NCBI GenBank assembly: GCA_031546715.1
Contig: JAVBKA010000036.1
Location: 1-26,255 of the forward strand
DNA length: 26,255 nucleotides
DNA from: JAVBKA01 sp031546715
Lineage (GTDB): Bacteria; Bacillota; Clostridia; Oscillospirales; UBA929
Reading direction: 5' to 3'
The notes under the pieces were generated by a model that saw only the letters and a program-made list of their open reading frames with translations, was not told the origin of the DNA and made no database searches. This document shows, one piece after another, positions 15,106 through 22,793 of the stretch. Both the position numbers and the translations under genes were made by a program. Within the stretch, counting starts at the first letter, position 1; each line of letters opens with the position of its first letter.

Positions 15106-16369
15106 CACTCCCTTGCTTGACGCACTCAACTCTTACGCCCAAGCGGGCAGACATCGCTACCACATGCCTGGGCACAAGGGTCACATGCCCCACCCCTTTG
15201 ACGCCGCCGCCCGCATTGATTTTACGGAGCTTGACGGCACAGGAAACCTCTACACTGAGGAAAACGGCGCAATTAGACATTCCGAAGCCTTAATGGCAAA
15301 GGTATACGGCGCAGAGGACTGCTTATACCTGACAGGGGGCGCAACCCAAGGCATTTTTGCCATGCTTGCGGCGGTTACAAAATCTGGCGAACGGGTTGCA
15401 ATAGACAGAGCCTGTCACAAAAGCATATTCCACGCTATGGCGATGCTGGATTTACAGCCTGTCTACATCACCAGAAAACGGCTTTACCCCTTCGGAATAA
15501 ATACCCCTGTTGATTCTGAAATACCTGACGGTGTCTCATGCGCACTTATAACCTCGCCCACATATTATGGAGTACTGTCAAGAGTACAGTCTGCAAAATG
15601 CCCCATATTGTACGACGCGGCTCACGGAGCGCATTTGCGCTTTACCAACGGCGTGATGCCTGATGCCGACATTTCAGTAATCTCAGCCCATAAAACCTTG
15701 AATGCCTTGGGGCAAGCCGCTTTCTTGCTGTGCAAGGCTGAATACAGCCAACGGTTACGGCATTTTACCAGCGTTTTCGGCACTTCCTCGCCGTCATACC
15801 CCATATTAGCGTCCCTAGACCAAGCGCAGGCGGACTTAACAGCGTCAGGTCAGGAGGCATGGGGAGCGGTGGCACGATTTGCGGATGGATTAAGGGCGAA
15901 ATATCCTAATCTGCTAAACGGCGATATCTTCCCCATAGACAAGGGCAGACTTTGTTTGTTCACAGGCAACGGTTACCGTGACGCACTGCGCTTTGAACGG
16001 GAATTTAACGTCACCGCCGAAATGGCTGACGAGCTGAATGTAGTATTCATTCTGTCTCCTAATGACACTAGGGAGAGTATGGCGGCTCTTGAACGTGCCA
16101 TCGCCTCAGTAAAAACGGAGCTACCCAAGCCGAAAATACTTGCGCCTCTGCCCTTGCCCGAGCAGGTGTGTTCGCCTCGAAACGCCCTGTTTTCAAGGAG
16201 TGTAGAGGTTTCGTTAGAGGATAGCGAGGGGCGTATTGCCGCTCGTCCTCTTGCGCCCTATCCCCCCGGTGTACCCGTTGTTGCACCCGGAGAAAAAATC
16301 GACAAAAAATATATCGAAATTTTGAAAAACTTATGTTATAATAACAGTGCAGATGTGCTAGAGGACTAG
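15098..16369 (+). CDS. yaaO: Orn/Lys/Arg decarboxylase family (YaaO-like), PLP fold I
   Basis: A 423-residue protein, shorter than E. coli-type decarboxylases and similar in size to Firmicutes YaaO/SpeA. Motifs: RYHMPGHKG (about 20-28), LTGGATQGI (79-87), LYDAAHGAH with the PLP-pyridine Asp173, and ISAHKTLNALGQ with the Schiff-base Lys199. The family removes CO2 from arginine, lysine or ornithine to make polyamine precursors. Specificity is not clear from sequence. The N-terminal wing domain of the larger enzymes is absent, and a short C-terminal domain ends with PPGVPVVAPGE. The ATG lies eight bases inside the upstream racemase-like gene. In many Firmicutes this gene is followed by tmk and then darA; here tmk is missing. 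Confidence 0.9.
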   Translation: MSNTPLLDALNSYAQAGRHRYHMPGHKGHMPHPFDAAARIDFTELDGTGNLYTEENGAIRHSEALMAKVYGAEDCLYLTGGATQGIFAMLAAVTKSGERVAIDRACHKSIFHAMAMLDLQPVYITRKRLYPFGINTPVDSEIPDGVSCALITSPTYYGVLSRVQSAKCPILYDAAHGAHLRFTNGVMPDADISVISAHKTLNALGQAAFLLCKAEYSQRLRHFTSVFGTSSPSYPILASLDQAQADLTASGQEAWGAVARFADGLRAKYPNLLNGDIFPIDKGRLCLFTGNGYRDALRFEREFNVTAEMADELNVVFILSPNDTRESMAALERAIASVKTELPKPKILAPLPLPEQVCSPRNALFSRSVEVSLEDSEGRIAARPLAPYPPGVPVVAPGEKIDKKYIEILKNLCYNNSADVLED

Positions 16370-16411
16370 AAACCTCGGCGAATGCTGTAAAAATTTAAAG
16401 GTGGCGATACT

Positions 16412-16735
16412 ATGAAAATGGTAATGGCAATTATTAATCATGATGACGCTCATGCTGTAATCTCAAGCTTGACAAAGGAAGGCTACCCTGTCACGAAGTT
16501 AGCCACCACAGGCGGATTCCTACAGGTGGGCAACACGACAATTCTCCTAGGAGTTGAAGATGACCGTCTCAAGGGCGCACTGGACATTATCGGTAAAAAA
16601 TCTGTTTCACGCAAGCAGGTTATTTCCACTGCAACCGAAGCAGGACAGGGCTTTTATGCCGCAATGCCTGTTGAAGTATCCGTCGGCGGTGCGACTGTTT
16701 TCGTGCTAAACGTTGAGGAGCAGCATAGATTTTAG
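16412..16735 (+). CDS. darA: DarA/PstA-type cyclic-di-AMP receptor (DUF970, YaaQ)
   Basis: A 107-residue PII-like protein, full length. It starts MKMVMAIINHDDAHAVISSL and contains GYPVTKLATTGGFLQVGNTT, the conserved Thr/Gly loop region that binds c-di-AMP in the Staphylococcus and Bacillus proteins, then LLGVEDDRL and a final hydrophobic strand GATVFVLNVEE. The protein is trimeric and cytosolic; its downstream target is not established. The ribosome site AAAGGTGG lies 7-8 bases before ATG. The stop TAG overlaps the GTG start of holB by one base, so the two are probably co-translated. The family position between yaaO and holB is conserved in Firmicutes. Confidence 0.93.
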   Translation: MKMVMAIINHDDAHAVISSLTKEGYPVTKLATTGGFLQVGNTTILLGVEDDRLKGALDIIGKKSVSRKQVISTATEAGQGFYAAMPVEVSVGGATVFVLNVEEQHRF

Positions 16736-17517
16736 TGAGCGGAATTAATGATTTAAACGCACAGACCATAATTCTGGAGGCTCGCATTACTGCCTCACCT
16801 CGCCCGACTGGAAACGGTGTCACTTCTTTAGATGCTACACTGCTCAGTGCCGCGCGCGCACGCGCCTTTAAGGTTTTGGAAAAACCCACAGTCCTTGAGG
16901 GGCAGCATCCGGACAGTATTGAGTTTGACGGCAGTGTTACAACGGAGCAGGTTAAGCGTATTCGGGAAATGCGAGCCTCTGTGTACGTGCGTCCCTTTGA
17001 ATGTGAAAGCAAGGTTTACATAATTCGTAACGCCCATGTGCTGAAAGAACCCGCACAAAACGCACTGCTTAAAATCCTTGAAGAACCGCCTAAATACGCA
17101 GTCTTCTATTTATTAACGGATTCCTCGGAAAAGCTTCTTCCCACAATACGTTCACGCTGTATCACTGAGCCTGTGGATGTGACCTTATCCGCCGAAGCCG
17201 TTGGAGACGGCGAGCTTGAGCGCAAGGTTCAGCTACTGCTGGGCGCGATAATCAAGCGCTCGGAACTTGCCTTTGCAAGTGTGCTGTTTGACTGGGTGTA
17301 CATGAAAAAGGATACGTTTTCAACGCTTTTACAAATGCTGAAAACCACCTTCCATGAGGAAATGACGGTGAAAACCGTCACAGGCTTGTCCGCAGGCGCA
17401 CTTATGGAAATCATTGACGCTATTGACGATATTCAGTTTCGCTTAGAAAGCAACGCCTTAGTTTCGGCTTGCTGCGGCAAGTTGTCCACGGTAATATCAC
17501 GTCAGTGCTTTGGGTGA
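16735..17517 (+). CDS. holB: DNA polymerase III delta' subunit, short form lacking a P-loop
   Basis: A 260-residue protein; typical HolB is about 310-340. It starts at GTG 16735 within the darA stop codon. The middle is clearly delta': HPDSIEFDGSVTTEQVKRI, then KVYIIRNAHVLKEPAQNALL, KILEEPP and LLPTIRSRC, the sensor-1/SRC-type motif of clamp loaders. The N-terminal part that normally carries the HAYLF strand, a (often degenerate) P-loop and a Cys4 zinc module is compressed to about 50 residues with no GxxGxGKT and no zinc cysteines. Delta' is the non-hydrolysing stator of the clamp loader, so loss of ATP binding need not abolish function. No frameshift is apparent, because the complete darA gene lies directly upstream. 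It is followed by ricT as in B. subtilis. Confidence 0.9.
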   Translation: MSGINDLNAQTIILEARITASPRPTGNGVTSLDATLLSAARARAFKVLEKPTVLEGQHPDSIEFDGSVTTEQVKRIREMRASVYVRPFECESKVYIIRNAHVLKEPAQNALLKILEEPPKYAVFYLLTDSSEKLLPTIRSRCITEPVDVTLSAEAVGDGELERKVQLLLGAIIKRSELAFASVLFDWVYMKKDTFSTLLQMLKTTFHEEMTVKTVTGLSAGALMEIIDAIDDIQFRLESNALVSACCGKLSTVISRQCFG

Positions 17518-17581
17518 GAGTAATAAATATCATAATAACTACAAATGCTAAATTTAGCTTAATGGCTTTAGGAGTGATTTT

Positions 17582-18439
17582 TTGACACGTGTTGTCAGTG
17601 TCCGCTTTAAAAAGGTGGGCAAGCTATATTATTTTGACCCGGGCGAGCTGGAGCTTACAAAGGATACGCCTGTTATTGTTGAAACACAAAAGGGTGTTGA
17701 ATTCGGCGAATGCGTCATGGAACCCAAAGAGGTGGAGGACGAAAAAATTGTTCCGCCTTTACGTAAGGTCGTCCGCATTGCCACAAAGGAAGACTTTAAG
17801 TCCATTGAGGACAACCACTTAAAAGAAAAAAACGCAATCGATACCTTTGTGAAAAAAATTACGGAGCATAAGCTGGAAATGAAATTTGTGGACGTCGAAT
17901 TTACCTTTGACGGCTCAAAAATAGTCTTTTACTTCACCTCTGAAGGACGTGTAGACTTCCGTGACCTTGTGAAGGACTTAGCCAGTGTATTCCGAACAAG
18001 AATCGAACTACGTCAAATAGGGGTTCGGGACGAAGCGAAAATGCTTGGGGGTCTGGGCGTTTGCGGTAAACCCTTTTGCTGTTCAACCTTTTTAGATGAA
18101 TTTCATCCTGTTTCCATTAAAATGGCAAAGGAACAGGGGCTTTCCTTAAATCCGACCAAGATTTCAGGCACTTGCGGACGGCTTATGTGCTGCCTGAAAT
18201 ATGAGCAGGACGCTTATGAGGACTTAATCAAAAACACCCCTCGTCAGGAAAGCATTGTTAAGACCGCCCAAGGGCAAGGCACTGTTACCGAGGTATCACT
18301 GCTACGAGGTAACTTGAAAGTGCGGCTAGACAGTGCCCCAGACCAGCCGCCCAAGGTTTTTCACAAAAGTGAGGTTAAGCTGATTCATTCGCCAAAGAAC
18401 AACGGACGCAAGAATGACGACTCGCCGGAAGTTGAATAA
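17582..18439 (+). CDS. ricT: PSP1-domain protein RicT (YaaT)
   Basis: A 285-residue protein from TTG 17582 with TAGGAGTGA six to eight bases upstream. The PSP1 domain follows MTRVVSVRFKKVGKLYYFDP. The Cys cluster matches the RicT signature: GVCGKPFCC (Cys161, 166, 167) and GTCGRLMCC (Cys198, 203, 204), which in B. subtilis bind Fe-S clusters shared with RicA/RicF. The Ric complex guides RNase Y to mature several operon mRNAs and also affects competence, sporulation and biofilm formation. ricA and ricF are not in this window. The stop codon directly abuts the tatD start with no gap, indicating one operon with holB and tatD. Confidence 0.94.
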   Translation: MTRVVSVRFKKVGKLYYFDPGELELTKDTPVIVETQKGVEFGECVMEPKEVEDEKIVPPLRKVVRIATKEDFKSIEDNHLKEKNAIDTFVKKITEHKLEMKFVDVEFTFDGSKIVFYFTSEGRVDFRDLVKDLASVFRTRIELRQIGVRDEAKMLGGLGVCGKPFCCSTFLDEFHPVSIKMAKEQGLSLNPTKISGTCGRLMCCLKYEQDAYEDLIKNTPRQESIVKTAQGQGTVTEVSLLRGNLKVRLDSAPDQPPKVFHKSEVKLIHSPKNNGRKNDDSPEVE

Positions 18440-19201
18440 ATGATTCTTTTTGATACACATGCCCATTATGACGATGAACGCTTTGACCCAGACCGTGACG
18501 CTGTTTTGACGTCCCTTAAATCCGAAGGCGTTGAGCATGTCGTCAACCCCGGCTGTGACATAGCGTCTAGTCTAAAGGCGGCTAGCTATGCGGATAAGTA
18601 CCCTTTTATGTACTTTTCTGCAGGAATTCACCCTCACGAAGCAAGAAATGCGGAGGAGGGTTATTTGAACATGCTTCGCAATTTGCTAAAAAGACCAAAA
18701 TGTGTTGCCGTGGGCGAAATCGGACTTGATTACCATTATGATTTTTCCCCCAGAGATGTTCAGAAGCGGATATGCCGCGAGCAAATGTCCCTCGCTTCGG
18801 AGCTTAATATGCCTGTTATTTTTCACGACCGTGAGGCTCACGAGGATTCGCTGAATATGGTTAAGGAGTTTCCAAACCTTAGAGGCGTATTTCATTGCTA
18901 CTCAGGCAGCGCAGAAACAGCCGCCGAGCTTATAAAGCGCGGCTGGATTATCGGCTTTACGGGAAGCGTTACCTTTAAAAACGCCCACAATCTTCAAGCC
19001 GTGGCGTCATATATCCCACTGGAGCGCATTATTATTGAAACAGATGCGCCCTACATGACCCCCCACCCCCGCAGAGGAGAGCGCAACGACTCCCGACTGC
19101 TGTACTTAGTTGCAGACAAACTAGCTGACCTTCACGGCATAACTGCCGACGAAGTGGCTCGGATAACTACAAAAAATGCGCTGGATTTTTATAGACTGTG
19201 A
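18440..19201 (+). CDS. tatD: TatD-family metal-dependent deoxyribonuclease
   Basis: A 253-residue protein, normal length. Metal ligands are visible in order: the HxH motif at FDTHAHYDD (His7, His9), the Glu in VGEIGLDYHYD (about 93), His in VIFHDREAHED (about 127), His in GVFHCYSG (about 151) and the Asp of ETDAPYMTPHP (about 203). It is a TIM-barrel amidohydrolase; family members act as 3'-5' exonucleases on DNA or on D-aminoacyl-tRNA-like substrates. It begins immediately after the ricT stop. Most of the protein is conserved and nothing is missing. Confidence 0.95.
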   Translation: MILFDTHAHYDDERFDPDRDAVLTSLKSEGVEHVVNPGCDIASSLKAASYADKYPFMYFSAGIHPHEARNAEEGYLNMLRNLLKRPKCVAVGEIGLDYHYDFSPRDVQKRICREQMSLASELNMPVIFHDREAHEDSLNMVKEFPNLRGVFHCYSGSAETAAELIKRGWIIGFTGSVTFKNAHNLQAVASYIPLERIIIETDAPYMTPHPRRGERNDSRLLYLVADKLADLHGITADEVARITTKNALDFYRL

Positions 19202-19210
19202 GGCTGAAAC

Positions 19211-19861
19211 GTGGAAAAAAGCTTCGACTTTAAAAAAGACCTAAAAGAGCTGTATATGCCCAAGGCAACCCCCACACTAATTGACGTACCCGCGCTGCAA
19301 TTTATTATGGTTGACGGCGCAGGCGACCCAAACGGCGGGGAGTACCCCAAGGCTGTTGCCGTGGTGTATGCGCTGGCGTATACCATTAAAATGAGCAAAA
19401 TGGGTACATACAAAATTGACGGCTACTTTGACTATGTGGTTGCCCCCTTGGAAGGGCTTTGGTGGATTACGGACGAAGATTTCAGCTTTGAAAAACGTGA
19501 CAACTGGCTGTGGACATCCATGATGGCACAGCCTGACTTTGTAACTGCCGATGTTTTTCAATGGGCAAAGGCAGAGGTTAAGCGCAAGAAGCCTGAGCTA
19601 GATTGCAGCAAGGCACGGCTTGAGGGTTTTACGGAAGGACTGTGCGTCCAAATGATGCACCACGGACCATATTCCGAAGAGCCTGCAAACGTTGAGCTAA
19701 TGCACCGCTTTATGGCGGAAAAGGGGTATAAGGACGATACCGGAAATCACCGAAAACACCATGAAATATACCTCTCAGACCCTCGGAAGGTACTTCCCGA
19801 AAAAATGAAAACCGTTCTTCGGCATCCGGTGTCACCAGTAACCGACCATGGTTCTTACTAA
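19211..19861 (+). CDS. GyrI-like small-molecule-binding domain protein
   Basis: A 216-residue protein from GTG 19211, nine bases after tatD, with TGAGG seven to eight bases upstream. It resembles the stand-alone GyrI-like family (COG4832-type, YdeE-like): it opens with FDFKKDLKELYMPKATPTLIDVPALQF, then contains MVDGAGDPNGGEYPKAV, an aromatic segment EGLWWITDEDFSF, and a C-terminal half with MMHHGPYSEEPANVELMH and the KHHEIYLSDPRKV strand characteristic of this domain. There is no HTH, so it is not itself a MerR/AraC regulator. Family members bind or hydrolyse small hydrophobic molecules, for instance in cyclopropanoid protection; the substrate here is unknown. It is probably the last gene of the tatD operon. 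Confidence 0.85.
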   Translation: MEKSFDFKKDLKELYMPKATPTLIDVPALQFIMVDGAGDPNGGEYPKAVAVVYALAYTIKMSKMGTYKIDGYFDYVVAPLEGLWWITDEDFSFEKRDNWLWTSMMAQPDFVTADVFQWAKAEVKRKKPELDCSKARLEGFTEGLCVQMMHHGPYSEEPANVELMHRFMAEKGYKDDTGNHRKHHEIYLSDPRKVLPEKMKTVLRHPVSPVTDHGSY

Positions 19862-19863
19862 GT

Positions 19864-19905
19864 ATACAATTCTCGAATAGAGATTTAGTATTATACTAAT
19901 TGTAT
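19864..19905. promoter_or_regulatory. Nested inverted repeats upstream of the membrane-protein operon
   Basis: A perfect 7-1-7 palindrome TTAGTATTATACTAA (19885-19899) is nested with a second pair, ATACAATT (19864-19871) and AATTGTAT (19898-19905). TATACT (19892-19897) could be a -10 box, but no good -35 is seen. It is probably an operator for the operon starting at 19927. Confidence 0.45.
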
Positions 19906-19926
19906 TGGCTTAAGGAGGTTTTTCGC

Positions 19927-20658
19927 ATGACCTTTCATCCGAACGGAGCGTTTCTGTATATAATTGTAGGAATAATCATCGTTTTTGTTCTGGCGCAGTC
20001 TGTCTACTTTTTGCTAAGAGCATGGAAGCGGGCAAAAGTACTGGGAATCGAGCCATCCACCCTTAAGAAAACCGTTGCAACCAGTGCTGTGTTCACTATC
20101 GCCCCCGCCGTGGGTATTCTTCTGGGAGTTATTACCCTGTCTAAGTTTTTAGGCTTTCCGCTTCCTTGGTTAAGGCTTAGCGTTATCGGTGCGCTGACCT
20201 ATGAGCTTGCGGCGGCAACCACTGCGGCCAATGCCGTGGGCGCAAGTATCGCCGAAACAGTGACCGACCCCAAGACGTTTTCTGCTATCGCATGGGTAAT
20301 GACGTTGGGTATTATGCCAAGCCTAATTTACGTCGCCTTTGGCTTGAAGAAAATTCAGAGCGGCGTTATTAAAATTAAAGAAAGCAACAAGGCATGGGGC
20401 GACATTTTTATGACGGCTCTGTTTCTTGGTATGATTTCAGCCTTTCTCGGCATGATTTTTGCAACGGTTTCCGAGGGCTTAGTGGGCTGGATTCCTGTGT
20501 TTGTTATGCTTGCCTCCGCTGCTCTTATGAGCATTTGCGGCCTGCTTGTCAAGCTATTTAAGCTGAAATGGGTGGAGGATTTCGCCTTACCTATCAGTAT
20601 GCTTGGAGCGATGGCTCTGTCGATTCCCATTACAAGCCTTGTAACGGCTATTGCTTAA
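19927..20658 (+). CDS. DUF5058-family integral membrane protein
   Basis: A 243-residue protein. The start is ATG 19927 with AAGGAGG eight bases upstream; an in-frame TTG at 19900 has no proper site. Six to seven hydrophobic helices are visible: about 10-30, 48-75, 82-100, 122-140, 160-180, 186-206 and 222-240. The small-residue segment AAATTAANAVGASIAET (about 96-113) between helices could be a substrate path. It matches what I know as DUF5058, usually encoded with a second small membrane protein and a peptidase. The pair is sometimes annotated as a channel, without experimental support that I know of. Its role is probably transport of a peptide or amino-acid derivative, inferred from the next genes. 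Confidence 0.75.
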   Translation: MTFHPNGAFLYIIVGIIIVFVLAQSVYFLLRAWKRAKVLGIEPSTLKKTVATSAVFTIAPAVGILLGVITLSKFLGFPLPWLRLSVIGALTYELAAATTAANAVGASIAETVTDPKTFSAIAWVMTLGIMPSLIYVAFGLKKIQSGVIKIKESNKAWGDIFMTALFLGMISAFLGMIFATVSEGLVGWIPVFVMLASAALMSICGLLVKLFKLKWVEDFALPISMLGAMALSIPITSLVTAIA

Positions 20659-20671
20659 GGGAGGTGCATGT

Positions 20672-21337
20672 ATGAATACTAAGGAATATTATCAAGAAAC
20701 CCATCGAGTTGGGCGGATATGGCTTGCTATGGCAATCACGCTGCTAACCTGTGTGCCTGTTGCCATATGCCTGTACTACGATGCATGGCCCGGCTTTGCG
20801 CCTGTGCTAAAGGGCTTACTAGGAGTAGCTCCAATCTTTTGGACTGTTGGCGCAATCGAGGTTTTGACGTATACGCCAATGCTAGGCTCGGCTGGCTCAT
20901 ATGTGGGCTTTATAACGGGCAACCTCACAAACTTAAAAGTGCCCTGCGCAATTAACGCCATGGATTCAGCCAAGGTGGAGCATGGTTCGGAAAAGGGCGA
21001 AGTAATTTCCACCATTGCCATTTCTGTTTCGTCAATCGTCACAACCATTATAATTTCTCTCGGAGTTGCTCTACTTTCAAGCATTGAACCAATTTTGCAG
21101 TCCGAGCTGTTACAGCCCGCCTTTGCAAACATTTTGCCCTCACTTTTCGGAGCGTTGGCGGTGGTTTACGTCTCGAAAAACTGGAAAATAGCCATGGCAC
21201 CGTTGATTTTTATGATTGCGCTGTTTATTCTCGTGCCGTCCCTTGCGTCCTCCGTGGGGATTCTGGTGCCCGTCGGCGCGCTGATTTCAATCGGCGTTGC
21301 AAGGATTCTTTTCAAAAAAGGTATGCTGAAGGGGTGA
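20672..21337 (+). CDS. Integral membrane partner protein
   Basis: A 221-residue protein. The start is ATG 20672, six bases after GGGAGGTG. Helices are visible at about 17-37, 42-62, 71-87, 112-135, 148-165, 172-190 and 195-213. The loop LGSAGSYVGFITGNLTNLKV (about 70-89) is rich in Gly/Ser/Asn and looks like a re-entrant or binding segment, as in some transporters. It starts 13 bases after the DUF5058 stop, and the M20 peptidase gene starts four bases after its own stop. It is therefore likely a heteromeric partner of DUF5058. Annotations of similar proteins vary between hypothetical and small-conductance channel, and no MscS-type signature is evident. Confidence 0.7.
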   Translation: MNTKEYYQETHRVGRIWLAMAITLLTCVPVAICLYYDAWPGFAPVLKGLLGVAPIFWTVGAIEVLTYTPMLGSAGSYVGFITGNLTNLKVPCAINAMDSAKVEHGSEKGEVISTIAISVSSIVTTIIISLGVALLSSIEPILQSELLQPAFANILPSLFGALAVVYVSKNWKIAMAPLIFMIALFILVPSLASSVGILVPVGALISIGVARILFKKGMLKG

Positions 21338-21341
21338 TGAA

Positions 21342-22778
21342 ATGCCCGTAATTATCGCACTATGCGTTATAGTGCTGGTTCTGCTGCTGATGACACTTAA
21401 TGCCCTTCGCTTTACACCCAAAAAGGCGAAGCCTGTTCAACCAATGCCTGTGGATATTAAGTTTCCATATATTGACCAACATTTGAGCAAGATGATACGC
21501 TGCAAAACCGTCAGCGGTAGTGATGAAAATCTGGAGGCTGAATTTGAACGCTTCCGTGAGCTTTTAAAAGAGCTGTACCCCAAGGTGCACGAGGTCGCCC
21601 CGCCGAAAAGATTGGGAGACAGCGGGATTTTGTTCTGCATTAAGGGCAAATCAAGGGATAAATCTGTAGTTTTAATGTCACATTATGACGTTGTACCTGC
21701 CGATGCCAACGCATGGGAGAAGCCGCCCTATGACGGCATCATCGAAAACGGCATAATTTGGGGCAGAGGAACTCTTGACACAAAGGCGACCCTCTGCGCT
21801 GTTATGGAAGCCACAGAAGCCTTGCTATCACGAGGTTTTGAGCCTCAAAACGATATTTACCTTGCATTCTCGGGAGACGAAGAAATTACCGGAGCCTCAG
21901 CCCCCGCAATCGTAGATTATCTCTATGACAGCGGAGTCCGTCCAATGCTGGTGCTTGACGAAGGCGGCGCAGTGGTCACAGGTGGCTTTCCGGGGGTTAC
22001 TGTCCCCGCTGCAATGATTGGCACAGGGGAAAAGGGCAGGCTAGACGTTACCCTCACGGCAAAAAGTTCAGGAGGTCACGCCTCTATGCCACCTGTACAT
22101 ACCGCCTTGGGGCATGTAGCAAAGGCTGTTGCCGATATTGAAAAGCGTCCCTTTCCGCGAAGAATTTCACTGCCCGTTATTCAAATGTTTGACAATTTAG
22201 GACGTCACTCCACTTTTGGGTACAAGCTTATTTTTGCAAATCTGCATGTTACCGCTTCAATTTTGGACATGATCTGCAAAAGGAAGGGCGGCGAGCTTAA
22301 CGCCATGGTTAGAACCACATGCGCCGCAACAATGGCGACAGCCAGCCCCGCGGTCAATGTCCTGCCGCCCGCCGCCTCCGTCAGCCTGAATCTGAGGTTA
22401 ATGAATGCGGACAGTATTGACATTGCAAAAAGGTATCTTAAAGCCGTCATAAATAATGACGGCATTGAAATAACCGAGCTTTACGGCATGAATGCATGTC
22501 CCATTTCAGAGGTCAGCGGCGACGGTTGGGACTGCCTGTGTACCGCAATTGGGCAAACGTGGGAGGGTGCGGTGATTTCTCCGTATCTGATGATGGCGTG
22601 CAGTGATTCCCGCCATTATACGAAAATCAGCAAAAATGTGTACAGATTTTCGGCAATGGAGCTTTCATCTGACGAACGGAAGCTAATTCATGGTCATAAT
22701 GAGCGAATCCCCGCCGCAAAGCTTGTCAAAACCGCGGAGTTTTATATAAGGCTTATTAATTCATTACAAAAAGTGTAA
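21342..22778 (+). CDS. Membrane-anchored M20 metallopeptidase (PM20D1/carboxypeptidase S-like)
   Basis: A 478-residue protein starting at ATG 21342 with GGGGTGA four bases upstream. Residues 3-20 are a single hydrophobic N-terminal anchor. The M20 active site is complete: SHYDVVP (His114, Asp116), GRGTLDTK (bridging Asp146), SGDEEITG (Glu180/181, general base), LDEGGAV (about 205-211) and the C-terminal HNERIP His. The dimerisation/lid domain lies at about 222-340, starting GTGEKGRLDVTL. With a membrane anchor it resembles yeast carboxypeptidase S and vertebrate PM20D1, which act on N-acylated amino acids or dipeptides. Substrate here is inferred, not shown. Its location after two membrane proteins suggests hydrolysis of an imported or exported compound at the membrane. 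Confidence 0.9.
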   Translation: MPVIIALCVIVLVLLLMTLNALRFTPKKAKPVQPMPVDIKFPYIDQHLSKMIRCKTVSGSDENLEAEFERFRELLKELYPKVHEVAPPKRLGDSGILFCIKGKSRDKSVVLMSHYDVVPADANAWEKPPYDGIIENGIIWGRGTLDTKATLCAVMEATEALLSRGFEPQNDIYLAFSGDEEITGASAPAIVDYLYDSGVRPMLVLDEGGAVVTGGFPGVTVPAAMIGTGEKGRLDVTLTAKSSGGHASMPPVHTALGHVAKAVADIEKRPFPRRISLPVIQMFDNLGRHSTFGYKLIFANLHVTASILDMICKRKGGELNAMVRTTCAATMATASPAVNVLPPAASVSLNLRLMNADSIDIAKRYLKAVINNDGIEITELYGMNACPISEVSGDGWDCLCTAIGQTWEGAVISPYLMMACSDSRHYTKISKNVYRFSAMELSSDERKLIHGHNERIPAAKLVKTAEFYIRLINSLQKV

Positions 22779-22793
22779 TAAAGGAGAAGTATA

